Origin: Candidatus Krumholzibacteriia bacterium
GTDB taxonomy: Bacteria > Krumholzibacteriota > Krumholzibacteriia > LZORAL124-64-63
Direction of reading: 5' to 3'
Length of the DNA: 64,000 nucleotides
NCBI GenBank assembly: GCA_016744705.1
Contig: JADGDU010000020.1
Location: 1 to 64,000, forward strand
Positions 16,072 to 25,664 of this stretch are shown in pieces. Position 1 is the stretch's first letter; each line of letters begins with the position of its first letter. A program made the translations under genes and the position numbers. The notes beneath the pieces are model-generated. The model was not told where the DNA came from, did no database searches, and worked only from the letters and a program-made list of their open reading frames with translations.

Positions 16072-17784
16072 ATGGCCAAGTATCTGTTCGTAACCGGTGG
16101 TGTGGTTTCCGCTCTGGGCAAGGGGATTGCTGCAGCTTCCCTGGGCAACCTGCTCAAGGCCCGGGGCCTCAATGTGGTCCTCCAGAAATTTGATCCATAT
16201 CTGAATGTCGATCCCGGCACCATGAGTCCTTACCAGCACGGTGAAGTTTTTGTGCTGGATGATGGCGCCGAATGCGATCTGGATTTGGGCCACTACGAAC
16301 GGTTCACCGATACAAAACTGAACCAGTACAACAATCTGACTTGCGGTCGGGTGTACGAAACGATTTTGGCCAAAGAGCGCAAAGGTGAATACCTGGGACG
16401 CACCGTCCAGGTTATCCCGCATGTGACCGATGAGATCAAACGCCGCATCACTTTGTGCGCCAACAACGATCCCACCATCGATGTGGTCATCACTGAAATT
16501 GGTGGCACCGTAGGGGATATTGAAAGCCAACCCTTCCTGGAGGCGATCCGTCAGTTCCGCCTGGAACAATCGTATCACGACACTGCTTCGGTGCACCTGA
16601 CTTTGGTGCCCTACATCAAAGCAGCTGGAGAAATCAAAACAAAACCAACCCAGCATTCCGTAAGAGAGTTGCGGGGTATCGGCATCCAACCCGATTTTCT
16701 CATGTGCCGCACTGAGCAGCCCATTGGCGAAGAGGCACGGCGGAAAATTGCACTTTTCTGCAACCTGCCTCAGGGCCATGTTTTTGATGGCACCGATGCC
16801 AAAAGCATTTACGAAGTGCCCATGAATTTACACCGGCAGAATTTCGACGAATTGCTGTGCCAGCGCCTGATGTTGGAAACCGAAGCTCCGGATATGGACT
16901 CCTGGGAGCGCATGGTCAATTCTATTCTGAACCCGCCTGATACGGTGCGCATCGCCATCGTCGGCAAATATGTTGAGTTGAAGGATGCTTACAAGAGCAT
17001 CATCGAATCTTTCATTCATGCGGGCATTCCCAACCACGTGGGCGTGGACCAGGTGTGGGTGGATTCGGAAGATCTTGAAAACAGCGAAGTGGGCGACCAG
17101 CGTCTTAAGGAAATCTTTGAGGACTGCCATGGCATTCTTATCCCCGGCGGTTTTGGCGATCGGGGCATTGAAGGAAAAATCCGGGCCATTCGTTTTGCCC
17201 GCCTGAACAAGATTCCATTCTTTGGAATTTGCCTGGGGCTGCAGTGTGCCATGATTGAAATTGGGCGAGATTTGGTGGGACTGGAAAAAGCCAACAGCTC
17301 AGAATTTGATCAGGCCAACGTGCATCCGGTGATCCACCTGATGGAAGACCAGAAAGGTGTGATCAACAAAGGGGGGACCATGCGTTTGGGATCGTGGCCC
17401 TGCCATTTGAAACCTGGCAGCCGCGCTTATAACAGTTACGGTGAATTGGAAATCAAGGAACGCCATCGCCACCGCTATGAAGTGAACAATGCTTACCGGC
17501 AGCAATTTGAAGAAGCCGGGGTGGTGTTTTCCGGTACGTCTCCTGATGGAGAACTGGTGGAGATCATGGAATTGCCTTCGCATCCATTCTTTGTGGCTGT
17601 TCAATTCCATCCTGAACTGAAAAGCCGGCCTCGTGAGGCACATCCTCTCTTCAAATCTCTGGTCGAAGCGGCCGTGGATCACCAAAATATGTGTCGTGAA
17701 GAAGCCGCGAAAAAAGCGGTTGAAAATGAAGAAATCGCATCTGAGGGAGAAAGCAACTCTCCTGTATCAAGGAGTGAAGCATGA
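16072..17784 (+). CDS. pyrG: CTP synthase
   Basis: 570 aa from the ATG at 16072 (MAKYLFVTGGVVSALGKG), with AGGAG 6 nt upstream. N-terminal synthetase domain with the P-loop-like GGVVSALGKGI, and a C-terminal glutamine amidotransferase domain (from about 290) with catalytic Cys in FFGICLGLQCAM and the His/Glu pair in VQFHPE. Converts UTP plus glutamine to CTP. An extra charged tail (about 35 aa, KKAVENEEIASEGES) extends past the usual end. Its stop overlaps kdsA by 4 nt (ATGA), linking CTP supply to KDO activation. Confidence 0.97.
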   Translation: MAKYLFVTGGVVSALGKGIAAASLGNLLKARGLNVVLQKFDPYLNVDPGTMSPYQHGEVFVLDDGAECDLDLGHYERFTDTKLNQYNNLTCGRVYETILAKERKGEYLGRTVQVIPHVTDEIKRRITLCANNDPTIDVVITEIGGTVGDIESQPFLEAIRQFRLEQSYHDTASVHLTLVPYIKAAGEIKTKPTQHSVRELRGIGIQPDFLMCRTEQPIGEEARRKIALFCNLPQGHVFDGTDAKSIYEVPMNLHRQNFDELLCQRLMLETEAPDMDSWERMVNSILNPPDTVRIAIVGKYVELKDAYKSIIESFIHAGIPNHVGVDQVWVDSEDLENSEVGDQRLKEIFEDCHGILIPGGFGDRGIEGKIRAIRFARLNKIPFFGICLGLQCAMIEIGRDLVGLEKANSSEFDQANVHPVIHLMEDQKGVINKGGTMRLGSWPCHLKPGSRAYNSYGELEIKERHRHRYEVNNAYRQQFEEAGVVFSGTSPDGELVEIMELPSHPFFVAVQFHPELKSRPREAHPLFKSLVEAAVDHQNMCREEAAKKAVENEEIASEGESNSPVSRSEA

Positions 17785-18617
17785 GCATCGCCCAACCCGT
17801 GAAAATACGTGAGCACAACATTGGTGCCGGCCAACCACTCTACATAATAGCTGGCCCCTGTGTACTTGAAGATGCCGATGAAATGATGGCCGTGGGAGAG
17901 TACCTCACCAAGGTGTGTGAAAAACTGGGCGTGGGATTCTGTTTCAAAAGCAGTTTCACCAAAGACAATAGAACCAGCAGTGACTCTTATCGCGGTCCTG
18001 GCATGGAAGAAGGATTAAAACTACTCCAACGCATCGGCGAAACCCACGGTGTACCGGTGTTGACAGATATTCACCATCCTGAAGATGCCGCACCCGTGGC
18101 CGAGGTCGCGGAAATTCTGCAAATTCCTGCCTTTCTGTGCCGGCAAACTTCTCTACTGGAAGCAGCCGGGGCCACCGGACGCATCGTCAACATCAAAAAA
18201 GGCCAATTTTTGGCTGCAGAAGATATCCGCCACGGGGCTGGTAAAGTGGAAGCTGCTGGTGGCAAAAATGTGATGTTCACCGAACGCGGCACTTTCCTGG
18301 GTTACCGGGATTTGACGGTCGACTTCCGCTCCATCCAGATCATGCGCAACTTGGGTCGGCCTGTGGTTTTTGATGCCACCCATTCCGTGCAATCACCTGG
18401 CAGTACAGGGTCCACCACGGGTGGTACTCCAGAGTTAATTCCTCTGCTGGCTCGCTGTGGCGTCAGTGCCGGTAGCGATGCCGTCTTCCTGGAAGTGCAC
18501 CCTGATCCCTCTAGGGCCAAGTCTGATGCAGGCAGTCAAATGCCTTTGGAGGCTTTTGAAGGTCTTGTGAAACAGTTGGTGCGGTTCCGCGAGCTTTATC
18601 TTGAGGTGGCTGAATGA
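17781..18617 (+). CDS. kdsA: KDO-8-phosphate synthase
   Basis: 278 aa. Condenses phosphoenolpyruvate with arabinose 5-phosphate in the KDO pathway. Family motifs: IIAGPCVLEDAD, FCFKSSFTKDNRTSSDSYRG, LTDIHHPEDA, NIKKGQFLA, FDATHSVQSPG and FLEVHPDP. Translationally coupled to pyrG and kdsC by ATGA overlaps. Confidence 0.97.
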   Translation: MSIAQPVKIREHNIGAGQPLYIIAGPCVLEDADEMMAVGEYLTKVCEKLGVGFCFKSSFTKDNRTSSDSYRGPGMEEGLKLLQRIGETHGVPVLTDIHHPEDAAPVAEVAEILQIPAFLCRQTSLLEAAGATGRIVNIKKGQFLAAEDIRHGAGKVEAAGGKNVMFTERGTFLGYRDLTVDFRSIQIMRNLGRPVVFDATHSVQSPGSTGSTTGGTPELIPLLARCGVSAGSDAVFLEVHPDPSRAKSDAGSQMPLEAFEGLVKQLVRFRELYLEVAE

Positions 18618-19270
18618 GCCAGCCTTTGAAACCTGCCACATGGCCCCCAAAAAATGGTGCCCAATACCAGGCTGAAGCGGTGGCTGTCTTGGGAGAAGAA
18701 CTGACCACCGCGTTGGGTGAAATTTCCCTTCTGGTTTTTGACTGTGATGGCGTTCTGACTCCTGGCAATCTCATGTACGGCCCCCAGGGTGAAGCCATTA
18801 AGGAATTCCATAGTCATGATGGATTGGGGCTGGTCATGGCCCGCATTGCCGGATTGAAACGGGCGGTTTTGACGGGACGCGATAGCCAAATTGTCCACCG
18901 TCGCTGCACGGAATTGCGTTTCGACAGTATCAAGATGGGGCGCTTCGATAAAGTGGCCGCCTTATTAGAAATCCTGGAAGAAACGGGCTGCACAGCGGAG
19001 CAAACCCTTTACATGGGTGACGATTTGATCGACTTGCCCGCCATGCACCAGGTGGCCTTTTCGGTGGGCGTGCCCGGTGCCCCACAGGAAATTTTGGATT
19101 ATTGCCAGCATGTGACGACAGCCACCGGCGGCCACGGTGCCGTGCGTGAAGTGACCGATCTGGTGCTCAAAAGCGCCAACCTTTACACCACGGCTCTGAC
19201 CCGGTTGCTGGACAAAGCCTGGCACCCCACCAAGACAGATTTCAAATCCGATGAGGAGCTGACCCAATAA
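18614..19270 (+). CDS. kdsC: KDO-8-phosphate phosphatase
   Basis: 218 aa HAD-superfamily phosphatase without cap. Motif I is VFDCDGVLTPG, the HSHDGLGL signature follows, motif II is in AVLTGRDS, and the final acidic motif is YMGDDLIDLPAM. Dephosphorylates KDO 8-phosphate. About 30 extra residues precede the core, and a C-terminal tail follows. ATGA overlap with kdsA, and a 1-nt overlap with kdsD. Confidence 0.93.
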   Translation: MSQPLKPATWPPKNGAQYQAEAVAVLGEELTTALGEISLLVFDCDGVLTPGNLMYGPQGEAIKEFHSHDGLGLVMARIAGLKRAVLTGRDSQIVHRRCTELRFDSIKMGRFDKVAALLEILEETGCTAEQTLYMGDDLIDLPAMHQVAFSVGVPGAPQEILDYCQHVTTATGGHGAVREVTDLVLKSANLYTTALTRLLDKAWHPTKTDFKSDEELTQ

Positions 19271-20271
19271 TGGAGCCGTCCGCCGCACAATTTTCCGACC
19301 AGGAAATCATGGATATAGGGCAGGATACTTTTGTCCAGGAAGCGGAAACTCTGGTCAATGTGGGGCGCAGTCTGGATGCCTCATTTGTGAAGGCAGTCCG
19401 CCTGCTTTTCCAATGCAATGGACGGGTGCTGACCACCGGGTTGGGCAAGTCGGGATTTGTGGCCCGCAAGCTGGCCGCAACCTTGACCAGCACGGGAACC
19501 CCCAGCAATTTCATCCACCCGGTTGAGGCTGCTCATGGAGACCTGGGTGTGGTCAAAGCAGATGACATTCTCATCAGCCTGAGCCGCAGTGGCAACAATG
19601 CCGAAGTGGTGGACCTGATCACCCGATGCCGTAAGTTCGGCATGAAGAGCATCGCCATCACAGCGGGCGCCCAATCGGAAGTTTCCACCGCCAGTGATAT
19701 TGTGCTTTTTACACCGGTGGAAAAAGAAGCCTGCCCTCTGGATTTGACTCCCACTTCCAGCGCCGTGGCTGCCATGGCCATGGGCGATGCTCTGGTGGTG
19801 TCCCTGATCAAACTGCGCGGCTTCCGCAGTGAAGACTTTGCCGCCTTTCATCCCAGTGGAACTTTGGGCCGCAGGTTGCAGGTGAAAGTTTCCGACCTGA
19901 TGCACACTGGGGATGAACTGCCTGTGGTTTCCAGCAGGCAGAGCTTGCGCGATACCCTGCCCGAAATCGTGGGCAAACGCCTGGGCTGTGTTTGTGTGGT
20001 GGATGATGATGGCCGCCTTGCTGGCCTCTGCGTTGACGGTGATGTCAAACGGGTCCTATTAGAACGCGCGGACGCCTTGGATTCTCCCATCACAGATGCC
20101 ATGAATCCCAACCCCACTACCATCGAAGCTGATACCTTGGCTTTCACCGCCCTGCGCATGATGGAAAAGCGTAAAGAGGGACCTGTGACTTTGCTGCTGG
20201 TTGTAGATGATGATAGAAAGCCTTTAGGGCTGCTGCACATTCATGATGTTTTGCGAGCGGGGATTTTGTAA
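19270..20271 (+). CDS. kdsD: Arabinose-5-phosphate isomerase
   Basis: 333 aa. SIS domain (about 35-200; TTGLGKSGFVARKLAATL, EAAHGDLG, ISLSRSGNNAEVV, LDLTPTSS) followed by two CBS domains, the KdsD/KpsF/GutQ architecture. Interconverts ribulose 5-phosphate and arabinose 5-phosphate, the first KDO step. The complete KDO route (kdsD, kdsA, kdsC, kdsB) lies in this one train. Confidence 0.96.
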   Translation: MEPSAAQFSDQEIMDIGQDTFVQEAETLVNVGRSLDASFVKAVRLLFQCNGRVLTTGLGKSGFVARKLAATLTSTGTPSNFIHPVEAAHGDLGVVKADDILISLSRSGNNAEVVDLITRCRKFGMKSIAITAGAQSEVSTASDIVLFTPVEKEACPLDLTPTSSAVAAMAMGDALVVSLIKLRGFRSEDFAAFHPSGTLGRRLQVKVSDLMHTGDELPVVSSRQSLRDTLPEIVGKRLGCVCVVDDDGRLAGLCVDGDVKRVLLERADALDSPITDAMNPNPTTIEADTLAFTALRMMEKRKEGPVTLLLVVDDDRKPLGLLHIHDVLRAGIL

Positions 20272-20274
20272 ACA

Positions 20275-21258
20275 GTGACCCAACCAACCAACAGTCCATT
20301 ACCATGGTGGCGCCGTCTGCGGCGCCGCTTGTATTACTGGCTATTGGTTTTAGTCCTGGGGTTAGCTTCGGGTTTATCCCTGCAAGCCGGACGCTGGCTG
20401 GGGCGCAACATGGCCCGTTTGGGCTCTGCTCTGCGTCCCGGGGAACGCCAACAGGCGTTGTCTAATTTGGCCTTGGCCTTTCCGGAAATGGACACATCAT
20501 CTCGCGAGCAGCTTTTCCAACGTTCAGTGGTGGCATTGGGAGAAAATTTTTACGATACCCTGGCCACACCCCGATTAGTGGGCCGGAAGAATTTTGTGAG
20601 TGCGGAATCTGCTCAGGGTTGGCCGGAATTGATTGAGGAAATGAAACAGCTGAGCCAGGCAGGCCAGGGCGTTTTGCTTCTCACCGGGCATTTGGGTTGC
20701 TGGGAGTTGCTGGGAGCCAGCACGGCCCAACATATGGCTGAAGCGGGTCTGGGACAGTTGGCCGTGGTCACGGGCAGTATTCACAACCCTGCGGTGGACC
20801 GCCTGGTCCAGCGGCGACGGGAAAAGTTGGGAATGATCGTTTTGCCCCGGCATGAGGGCGCTGCTCCCATTTTGCGCCACCTGCGTGGCGGTGGGGTGGT
20901 GGCCATGCTTTTGGATCAAAATACCCGGGCTGAAAATTTGCCCATTCCCTTTTTTGGTGTGGAAGCCCCGACACCAGCTGGATTTGCCCGTATTGCCCTG
21001 CGCAACAAAGTTCCCATTCTGCCTGTGGTGCTGGCCCGATCTGCTGAAGGGCATCAGATGTGTTGGTCTCCGGCCTGGCGGCCTGGGGTAGAGTCTGATA
21101 AATCGGCTACTGCCCTGACCGAATTGCTGTTGTGGTGCAATCAGAGTTTGGAAAATTTTATTCGCCGGAACCCGGCTGAATGGGTATGGTTTCATAAAAG
21201 GTGGGCACTGGAAGAGGATTCACCATCATCAAAACAATCTCAGGGAACCGGAAAATGA
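20275..21258 (+). CDS. LpxL/HtrB-type lipid A acyltransferase
   Basis: 327 aa with a GTG start 3 nt after kdsD. The N-terminal membrane segment (YYWLLVLVLGLASGLSL) is followed by the lysophospholipid-acyltransferase fold. The catalytic H-x4-E is seen in GHLGCWELLG, and the acceptor motifs LDQNTR and FFGVEAPTPAG are present. Adds secondary acyl chains to KDO-lipid A at the inner membrane. Which acyl position (LpxL or LpxM) cannot be told. The stop overlaps lptC. Confidence 0.9.
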   Translation: MTQPTNSPLPWWRRLRRRLYYWLLVLVLGLASGLSLQAGRWLGRNMARLGSALRPGERQQALSNLALAFPEMDTSSREQLFQRSVVALGENFYDTLATPRLVGRKNFVSAESAQGWPELIEEMKQLSQAGQGVLLLTGHLGCWELLGASTAQHMAEAGLGQLAVVTGSIHNPAVDRLVQRRREKLGMIVLPRHEGAAPILRHLRGGGVVAMLLDQNTRAENLPIPFFGVEAPTPAGFARIALRNKVPILPVVLARSAEGHQMCWSPAWRPGVESDKSATALTELLLWCNQSLENFIRRNPAEWVWFHKRWALEEDSPSSKQSQGTGK

Positions 21259-21836
21259 CGATGTTCAGAAAAATTATCTCTTCAATAATGATATTTGGGG
21301 CCTTTCTTTTGCTTACAATTCCGGTGGCTGGTTGCCGGGATGACAACCAATCCAACCCCACCACAGAGCCGGAAACTGACAAGGAAACTTCCGCGGCCGA
21401 CACCAGGCCCATCCAACAGTTTTTTGATTACCGCCTGGTGGAGAGTAATGCGGGCATCCGGAACTGGGTTCTGGACAGTGATTTGATGAACAAATATTCA
21501 GGCCAGCGGGATGTGGAGTTGATCACGGTGCACATCGATTTTTATAAAGAGGGCGCCCATTTTTCCACACTCACCTCCGACAGTGGTCTGGCCAATCTGC
21601 AAACCAATAACATCTTCACTTGGGGCGATGTGGTTGTGGTGACCCAAGACGGCCGCAAACTTGAAACTGAAGAACTCTATTTCGACAATGAAACCCAGCT
21701 GATTCATAACGATGTTTTTGATCGTTTCACCCGAGAGGGAGATGTGATCGAGGGAATCGGACTGGAGGCTACGCCAGATCTGGAGTACATTGAGATTAAG
21801 CAGAGAGTTGAAGCCGATGTTCTGGACAGCGAATAA
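21255..21836 (+). CDS. lptC: LptC-like LPS export lipoprotein
   Basis: 193 aa from the ATG at 21255 (ATGA overlap with the acyltransferase gene). Signal peptide ending in a lipobox (IPVAGC), so probably lipid-anchored, unlike E. coli LptC, which keeps a transmembrane anchor. The rest reads as an LptC beta-jellyroll (IDFYKEGAHFSTLTSDSGLA, GDVVVVTQDGRKLETEEL, IHNDVFDRFTREGDVIEG). Bridges LptBFG and the periplasmic LPS bridge. No lptA follows; lptB comes directly after. Confidence 0.85.
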   Translation: MTMFRKIISSIMIFGAFLLLTIPVAGCRDDNQSNPTTEPETDKETSAADTRPIQQFFDYRLVESNAGIRNWVLDSDLMNKYSGQRDVELITVHIDFYKEGAHFSTLTSDSGLANLQTNNIFTWGDVVVVTQDGRKLETEELYFDNETQLIHNDVFDRFTREGDVIEGIGLEATPDLEYIEIKQRVEADVLDSE

Positions 21837-21854
21837 AATCAAAGGTGATACCCG

Positions 21855-22625
21855 GTGACAGAGAACGCATCATCCACACAGAGTATTCAACAGGACTCCG
21901 AGCAGCACATCATGAAAGCCCAGGGGTTGCGGAAAGTCTACCGCGGCCGGGCGGTTGTCGACGGTGTTGATCTGCATCTTAAGCAAGGCGAAGTGGTGGG
22001 CCTTTTGGGACCCAACGGAGCCGGCAAGACCACCAGTTTCTACATGATCGTTGGCTTTATTTCTCCTGATCAAGGTCAGGTCTTTCTGGACGACAAGAAT
22101 ATTTCCAAACTGCCCATGTACAAAAGGGCCCGCCTTGGGATAGGGTACCTTCCACAGGAAAGCAGCATCTTCCGCCAATTGACGGTGGAGCAGAATATCA
22201 TGGCCATCCTGCAGAGCGTGAAGATGAAACGCAACGAGCGCAAAGAGCGCCAGGATGAACTGCTGGAAATGATGGGCGTCACCCACATTCGCAAAAGTTT
22301 TGGATACCAGCTATCTGGCGGAGAACGGCGCAGGGTGGAAATTGCCCGCGCACTGGTGACCCGGCCTAAATTCATTCTCTTGGACGAACCCTTTGCCGGT
22401 ATCGATCCCATTGCTGTGGCCGATCTGCAAACAGTGGTGAACCAATTGAAGGAACAGGGCATCGGCATTCTGATCACTGATCACAATGTCCGGGAAACGC
22501 TGACTATCACGGACCGTGCTTACATCCTCTTCGAGGGGCAAATAGAATTATCCGGATCTGCTGAGGAAATTGTAGCGTCAGACAAAGCCAAAGCTATTTA
22601 TCTCGGTGAGTCATTCCGTTTATAG
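21855..22625 (+). CDS. lptB: LPS export ABC transporter ATPase LptB
   Basis: 256 aa with a GTG start (AAAGGTGA upstream); an internal ATG 57 nt later would remove a nonconserved tail. Walker [14 protein letters not shown]-loop [10 protein letters not shown], signature [15 protein letters not shown], Walker [14 protein letters not shown], and the switch His in [10 protein letters not shown], all typical of LptB. It powers LptFG, whose genes are at 33.3-35.8 kb in this window. Cytoplasmic face of the inner membrane. Confidence 0.95.
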   Translation: MTENASSTQSIQQDSEQHIMKAQGLRKVYRGRAVVDGVDLHLKQGEVVGLLGPNGAGKTTSFYMIVGFISPDQGQVFLDDKNISKLPMYKRARLGIGYLPQESSIFRQLTVEQNIMAILQSVKMKRNERKERQDELLEMMGVTHIRKSFGYQLSGGERRRVEIARALVTRPKFILLDEPFAGIDPIAVADLQTVVNQLKEQGIGILITDHNVRETLTITDRAYILFEGQIELSGSAEEIVASDKAKAIYLGESFRL

Positions 22626-22681
22626 GTTATATTGTTGGGGAAGGACCCCCGACGGCTATACGCCATGGGAAAGGAAACAAA

Positions 22682-24109
22682 GTGGCCAAATTAGGGCTCC
22701 ATATGGGGCTGAAACAGACCCAAAATATTGTCATGACCCAACGCCTCCAGCAGGCTCTCAAACTGCTGCAGGTTCCCACCCTGGAACTGGAACAGATTCT
22801 GCGCAAGGAACTGGTCGAAAATCCCCTTTTAGAAGAAATTGATCACGACGAAGAAATAGAAGATGTGAACCAACTGGAAGACGCAGTTACCGAAGCCGAT
22901 GGTCTGGAGCGGGAAAAAGACCCCGAACCTCAGAACGAAGACCGTGACTGGGGCGATAGTTTCGATGATGGTTTCCGGGGCACTTCCAATGAGCGGGGAT
23001 ATGACGAAGAGGACGAGATGGAACGTCCCCAAAAGTATATCCCCTCAGGGCAGGAAGATCTCACCGATCAACTGCATCTCGCTCTGCCCGAAGGCCAGGA
23101 CCGCTCCATTGGCGACTACATCATCGGATGTCTCGGTGGTGATGGCATGCTGGTGTGTGGCCTCGAAGAAATCGCCGCCTTTTTTGAAGTTGAAGAAGAT
23201 GATGTGCAAAGAGTTCTGGCCATTATCCAGACTTTCGATCCTCCCGGAGTGGGAGCCCGCGATATCCCCGAATGTCTTTTGCTGCAATTGGGTGCTCGGG
23301 GCCAAGCTGACTCAGATGAAGCCCACATTGTGAAATATCATTTTGAAGCCCTGAAAAACCGAAAATTCAGCGACATCGCCAGGGAGATGAAAATCACTCC
23401 CAAGCAGGTTCAGGATCTGGCCCATAACATTGGTGAATTGGATCCTCGACCAGGGTTGAGCGAAGGCACTGAAGGGGCGCGAGCCATCACTCCTGATCTG
23501 GAAGTGGTGAAAATTGACGAGTCCAAAAATGTGTACGCCGTGTACCTTAACGATACGAATTTGCCTCGGTTGCGGGTCAGCAATGCCTACGAGGGAAAAA
23601 CCGGCCCCAATGAGGATGACGTCAAATTCATCAACGAGAAAAAGAGCCATGCCGAGTGGGTCATCAAAACCATTGAGCAACGCCGCCGCACCATGATCAA
23701 GGTGATGGAAGCCATTGTTGATGCCCAGAATGAATTTTTTGAAAAGGGTTCTATTGCCCTGCGGCCACTGACTCTGCAACAGGTGGCGTCGGTAATTGGC
23801 ATGCACGAAAGCACCGTCTCGCGAGTGACCAGACAGAAGTATGTGCAAACTCCTCGCGGCGTTTTTCCGCTCAAATTCTTCTTCAGCGCCGGTCTGGATA
23901 GTTCTGGAGGTGAAGGTGAGATCAGTGCCAAGGCCGTCAAGGTGATGATCCGGGATATCGTGGAAAATGAAAATCCAGCCAAACCTTTAAGTGACAAGAA
24001 AATTGTCGATATGCTTCAAGAAAATAATCTGAAGATTGCACGAAGAACCGTAGCAAAGTACCGTGAGCAAATGGGCATCCTGAGTGCGCGCATGCGCAAG
24101 CAGTTCTAA
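22682..24109 (+). CDS. rpoN: RNA polymerase sigma-54 factor
   Basis: 475 aa with a GTG start preceded by AAAGGA. The Gln/Leu-rich region I (LKQTQNIVMTQRLQQALKLL) is followed by an acidic region II (about 55-120), the core-binding domain, a helix-turn-helix (LQQVASVIGMHESTVSRVTR) and the RpoN box (ARRTVAKYRE). Recognises -24/-12 promoters such as the one at 44982. The lptB-rpoN-hpf order matches proteobacterial genomes, where ptsN follows; here hprK and a full PTS follow. Confidence 0.97.
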   Translation: MAKLGLHMGLKQTQNIVMTQRLQQALKLLQVPTLELEQILRKELVENPLLEEIDHDEEIEDVNQLEDAVTEADGLEREKDPEPQNEDRDWGDSFDDGFRGTSNERGYDEEDEMERPQKYIPSGQEDLTDQLHLALPEGQDRSIGDYIIGCLGGDGMLVCGLEEIAAFFEVEEDDVQRVLAIIQTFDPPGVGARDIPECLLLQLGARGQADSDEAHIVKYHFEALKNRKFSDIAREMKITPKQVQDLAHNIGELDPRPGLSEGTEGARAITPDLEVVKIDESKNVYAVYLNDTNLPRLRVSNAYEGKTGPNEDDVKFINEKKSHAEWVIKTIEQRRRTMIKVMEAIVDAQNEFFEKGSIALRPLTLQQVASVIGMHESTVSRVTRQKYVQTPRGVFPLKFFFSAGLDSSGGEGEISAKAVKVMIRDIVENENPAKPLSDKKIVDMLQENNLKIARRTVAKYREQMGILSARMRKQF

Positions 24110-24161
24110 GGTCCGGAAGCTTACGGATTATCCACTCAACCGCAGGAAAGAGGAGGGCTCC

Positions 24162-24692
24162 ATGGAAAAGGAAATCATCACTCGTCACTTCAGTCTTGGT
24201 GAAGAACAGACGGTCATGGTTGAAGAAGCCATCGACAAGCTGGAGAAGTTCAGCCCCCGACCTGTCCAGTCCTTGAAGCTGACCATTAACCACGAAGCCG
24301 GAAAATTTTATTCCGACGGTGTTTTGCATTTGAAATCCAGTGAGTTCCGCGCTAAAGGCGAAGGCCGTGAGCCGGAAATCTCTGTGGTGGAATTCACCGA
24401 AAGTTTGCGCAAGCAGTTGGCCAAATACAAAGGCAAAATCAGCGGCAAGCAAAAAGGTGGCGATGGCGGATTGGGCAAGGTCATGCACGATGGCGGCGCC
24501 TACCTTGGCGAGGATGAGGAAGAAGCCGAAGGATTCGCCTTGCAGTCCCTGGATTTGGACGGTGCCAAAGAGGCCTTCAAAGGAACAGATCTGCCTTTCC
24601 TGGTATTTCGCAATGTGGATAACAACCGGGTGGGCGTAGTCTACGAAATGGATAATGGCGAGTTGGGCTTCATGGAAAGCAACAACGATTAG
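24162..24692 (+). CDS. hpf: Long-form ribosome hibernation promoting factor
   Basis: 176 aa from the ATG at 24162 (MEKEIITRHFSLG), with GAGGAGG 7 nt upstream. An N-terminal S30AE/HPF domain, an acidic linker (GEDEEEAEG) and a C-terminal dimerisation domain (FLVFRNVDNNRVGVVYEMDNGELGFME) make it the long form that joins two 70S ribosomes into 100S. Normal neighbour of rpoN. Confidence 0.9.
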   Translation: MEKEIITRHFSLGEEQTVMVEEAIDKLEKFSPRPVQSLKLTINHEAGKFYSDGVLHLKSSEFRAKGEGREPEISVVEFTESLRKQLAKYKGKISGKQKGGDGGLGKVMHDGGAYLGEDEEEAEGFALQSLDLDGAKEAFKGTDLPFLVFRNVDNNRVGVVYEMDNGELGFMESNND

Positions 24693-24694
24693 TT

Positions 24695-25663
24695 ATGCTC
24701 AAAGTGACTGTTGAAAGCCTCTACCAGGAACTGAAAAAATCGCTGGATTTGAAGTTTCTGGTGGACTGCCCCGCAGAACCATCGGTGGTCCATGCCCGTG
24801 ACGTGCACCGTCCGGGCATGGCCCTCATGGGCTTTGCTGATAACTATCAGACCGATCGGGTTCAGGTTTTTGGTGAATCCGAAAATGCCTTTTTGGCTAC
24901 TTTGAGTCCAGAGGATCAGTGCACTGCCGTGGACCGGGTTCTGGATCTCAAACCTCCAGTGATTTTTGTGGCTTTGGAACACAATCTCTCTCCTGCAGTG
25001 ACAGAACTCCTGGCCGGGCGGGGTGTCCCTGTTTTGCAGTCACCCCTGACTGCTGTGGAACTGCTCAATGGACTGAATCACTTCCTCGAAAAAGCATTTC
25101 AGCCTCATACGGAGACCCACGGCACTTTGGTGGATGTCTACGGAGTGGGGCTATTGGTTACGGGGCGCAGCGGCATCGGTAAATCCGAATGTGCCCTTGA
25201 CCTTATCGAACGAGGACACCGCCTTGTGGCCGACGATATTGTGGAGATTACCCGCACTCCTGATGATGTACTCATTGGCAAGTACCGGGAAGTCCTGCGC
25301 CATCATCTTGAAATACGGGGAGTTGGTCCAATAGACGTTCAGGCCATTTTTGGAATCCGTGCCATCCGGATGCAAAAAAGAATTGAAGTTGAAGTTCAGC
25401 TGGAGGAATGGGACGATGAGGTGGATTATGAACGGGTGGGCATGAACCCCGTTTACACCGAAATCCTGGGTGTTAAAATTCCCAAGGTCATTGTTCCGCT
25501 ATTTCCCGGAAAAAATATCACCGTGATCGGTGAAGTGATCGCTCTTAATTTTATGCTCAACATCTATGGTTACGATGCTGCACAGGTTCTTAACGACCGT
25601 ATCATCGCCACCATGAAAACCAGCGACCGGCTGCGGACCTATCTGCAGCAGGATGCGGAGTAA
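24695..25663 (+). CDS. hprK: HPr kinase/phosphorylase
   Basis: 322 aa. N-terminal DRTGG-like domain, C-terminal kinase domain with Walker A TGRSGIGKSE, the HprK signature EIRGVGPIDVQAIFG, and DDIVEI. Phosphorylates or dephosphorylates HPr on its Ser. The substrate HPr is encoded 2.5 kb downstream in the same train with its Ser context (NAKSIMGLA) present, so the regulatory pair is complete. It starts 2 nt after hpf with only a weak ribosome binding site, so coupling is likely. Confidence 0.95.
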   Translation: MLKVTVESLYQELKKSLDLKFLVDCPAEPSVVHARDVHRPGMALMGFADNYQTDRVQVFGESENAFLATLSPEDQCTAVDRVLDLKPPVIFVALEHNLSPAVTELLAGRGVPVLQSPLTAVELLNGLNHFLEKAFQPHTETHGTLVDVYGVGLLVTGRSGIGKSECALDLIERGHRLVADDIVEITRTPDDVLIGKYREVLRHHLEIRGVGPIDVQAIFGIRAIRMQKRIEVEVQLEEWDDEVDYERVGMNPVYTEILGVKIPKVIVPLFPGKNITVIGEVIALNFMLNIYGYDAAQVLNDRIIATMKTSDRLRTYLQQDAE

Positions 25664-25664
25664 G

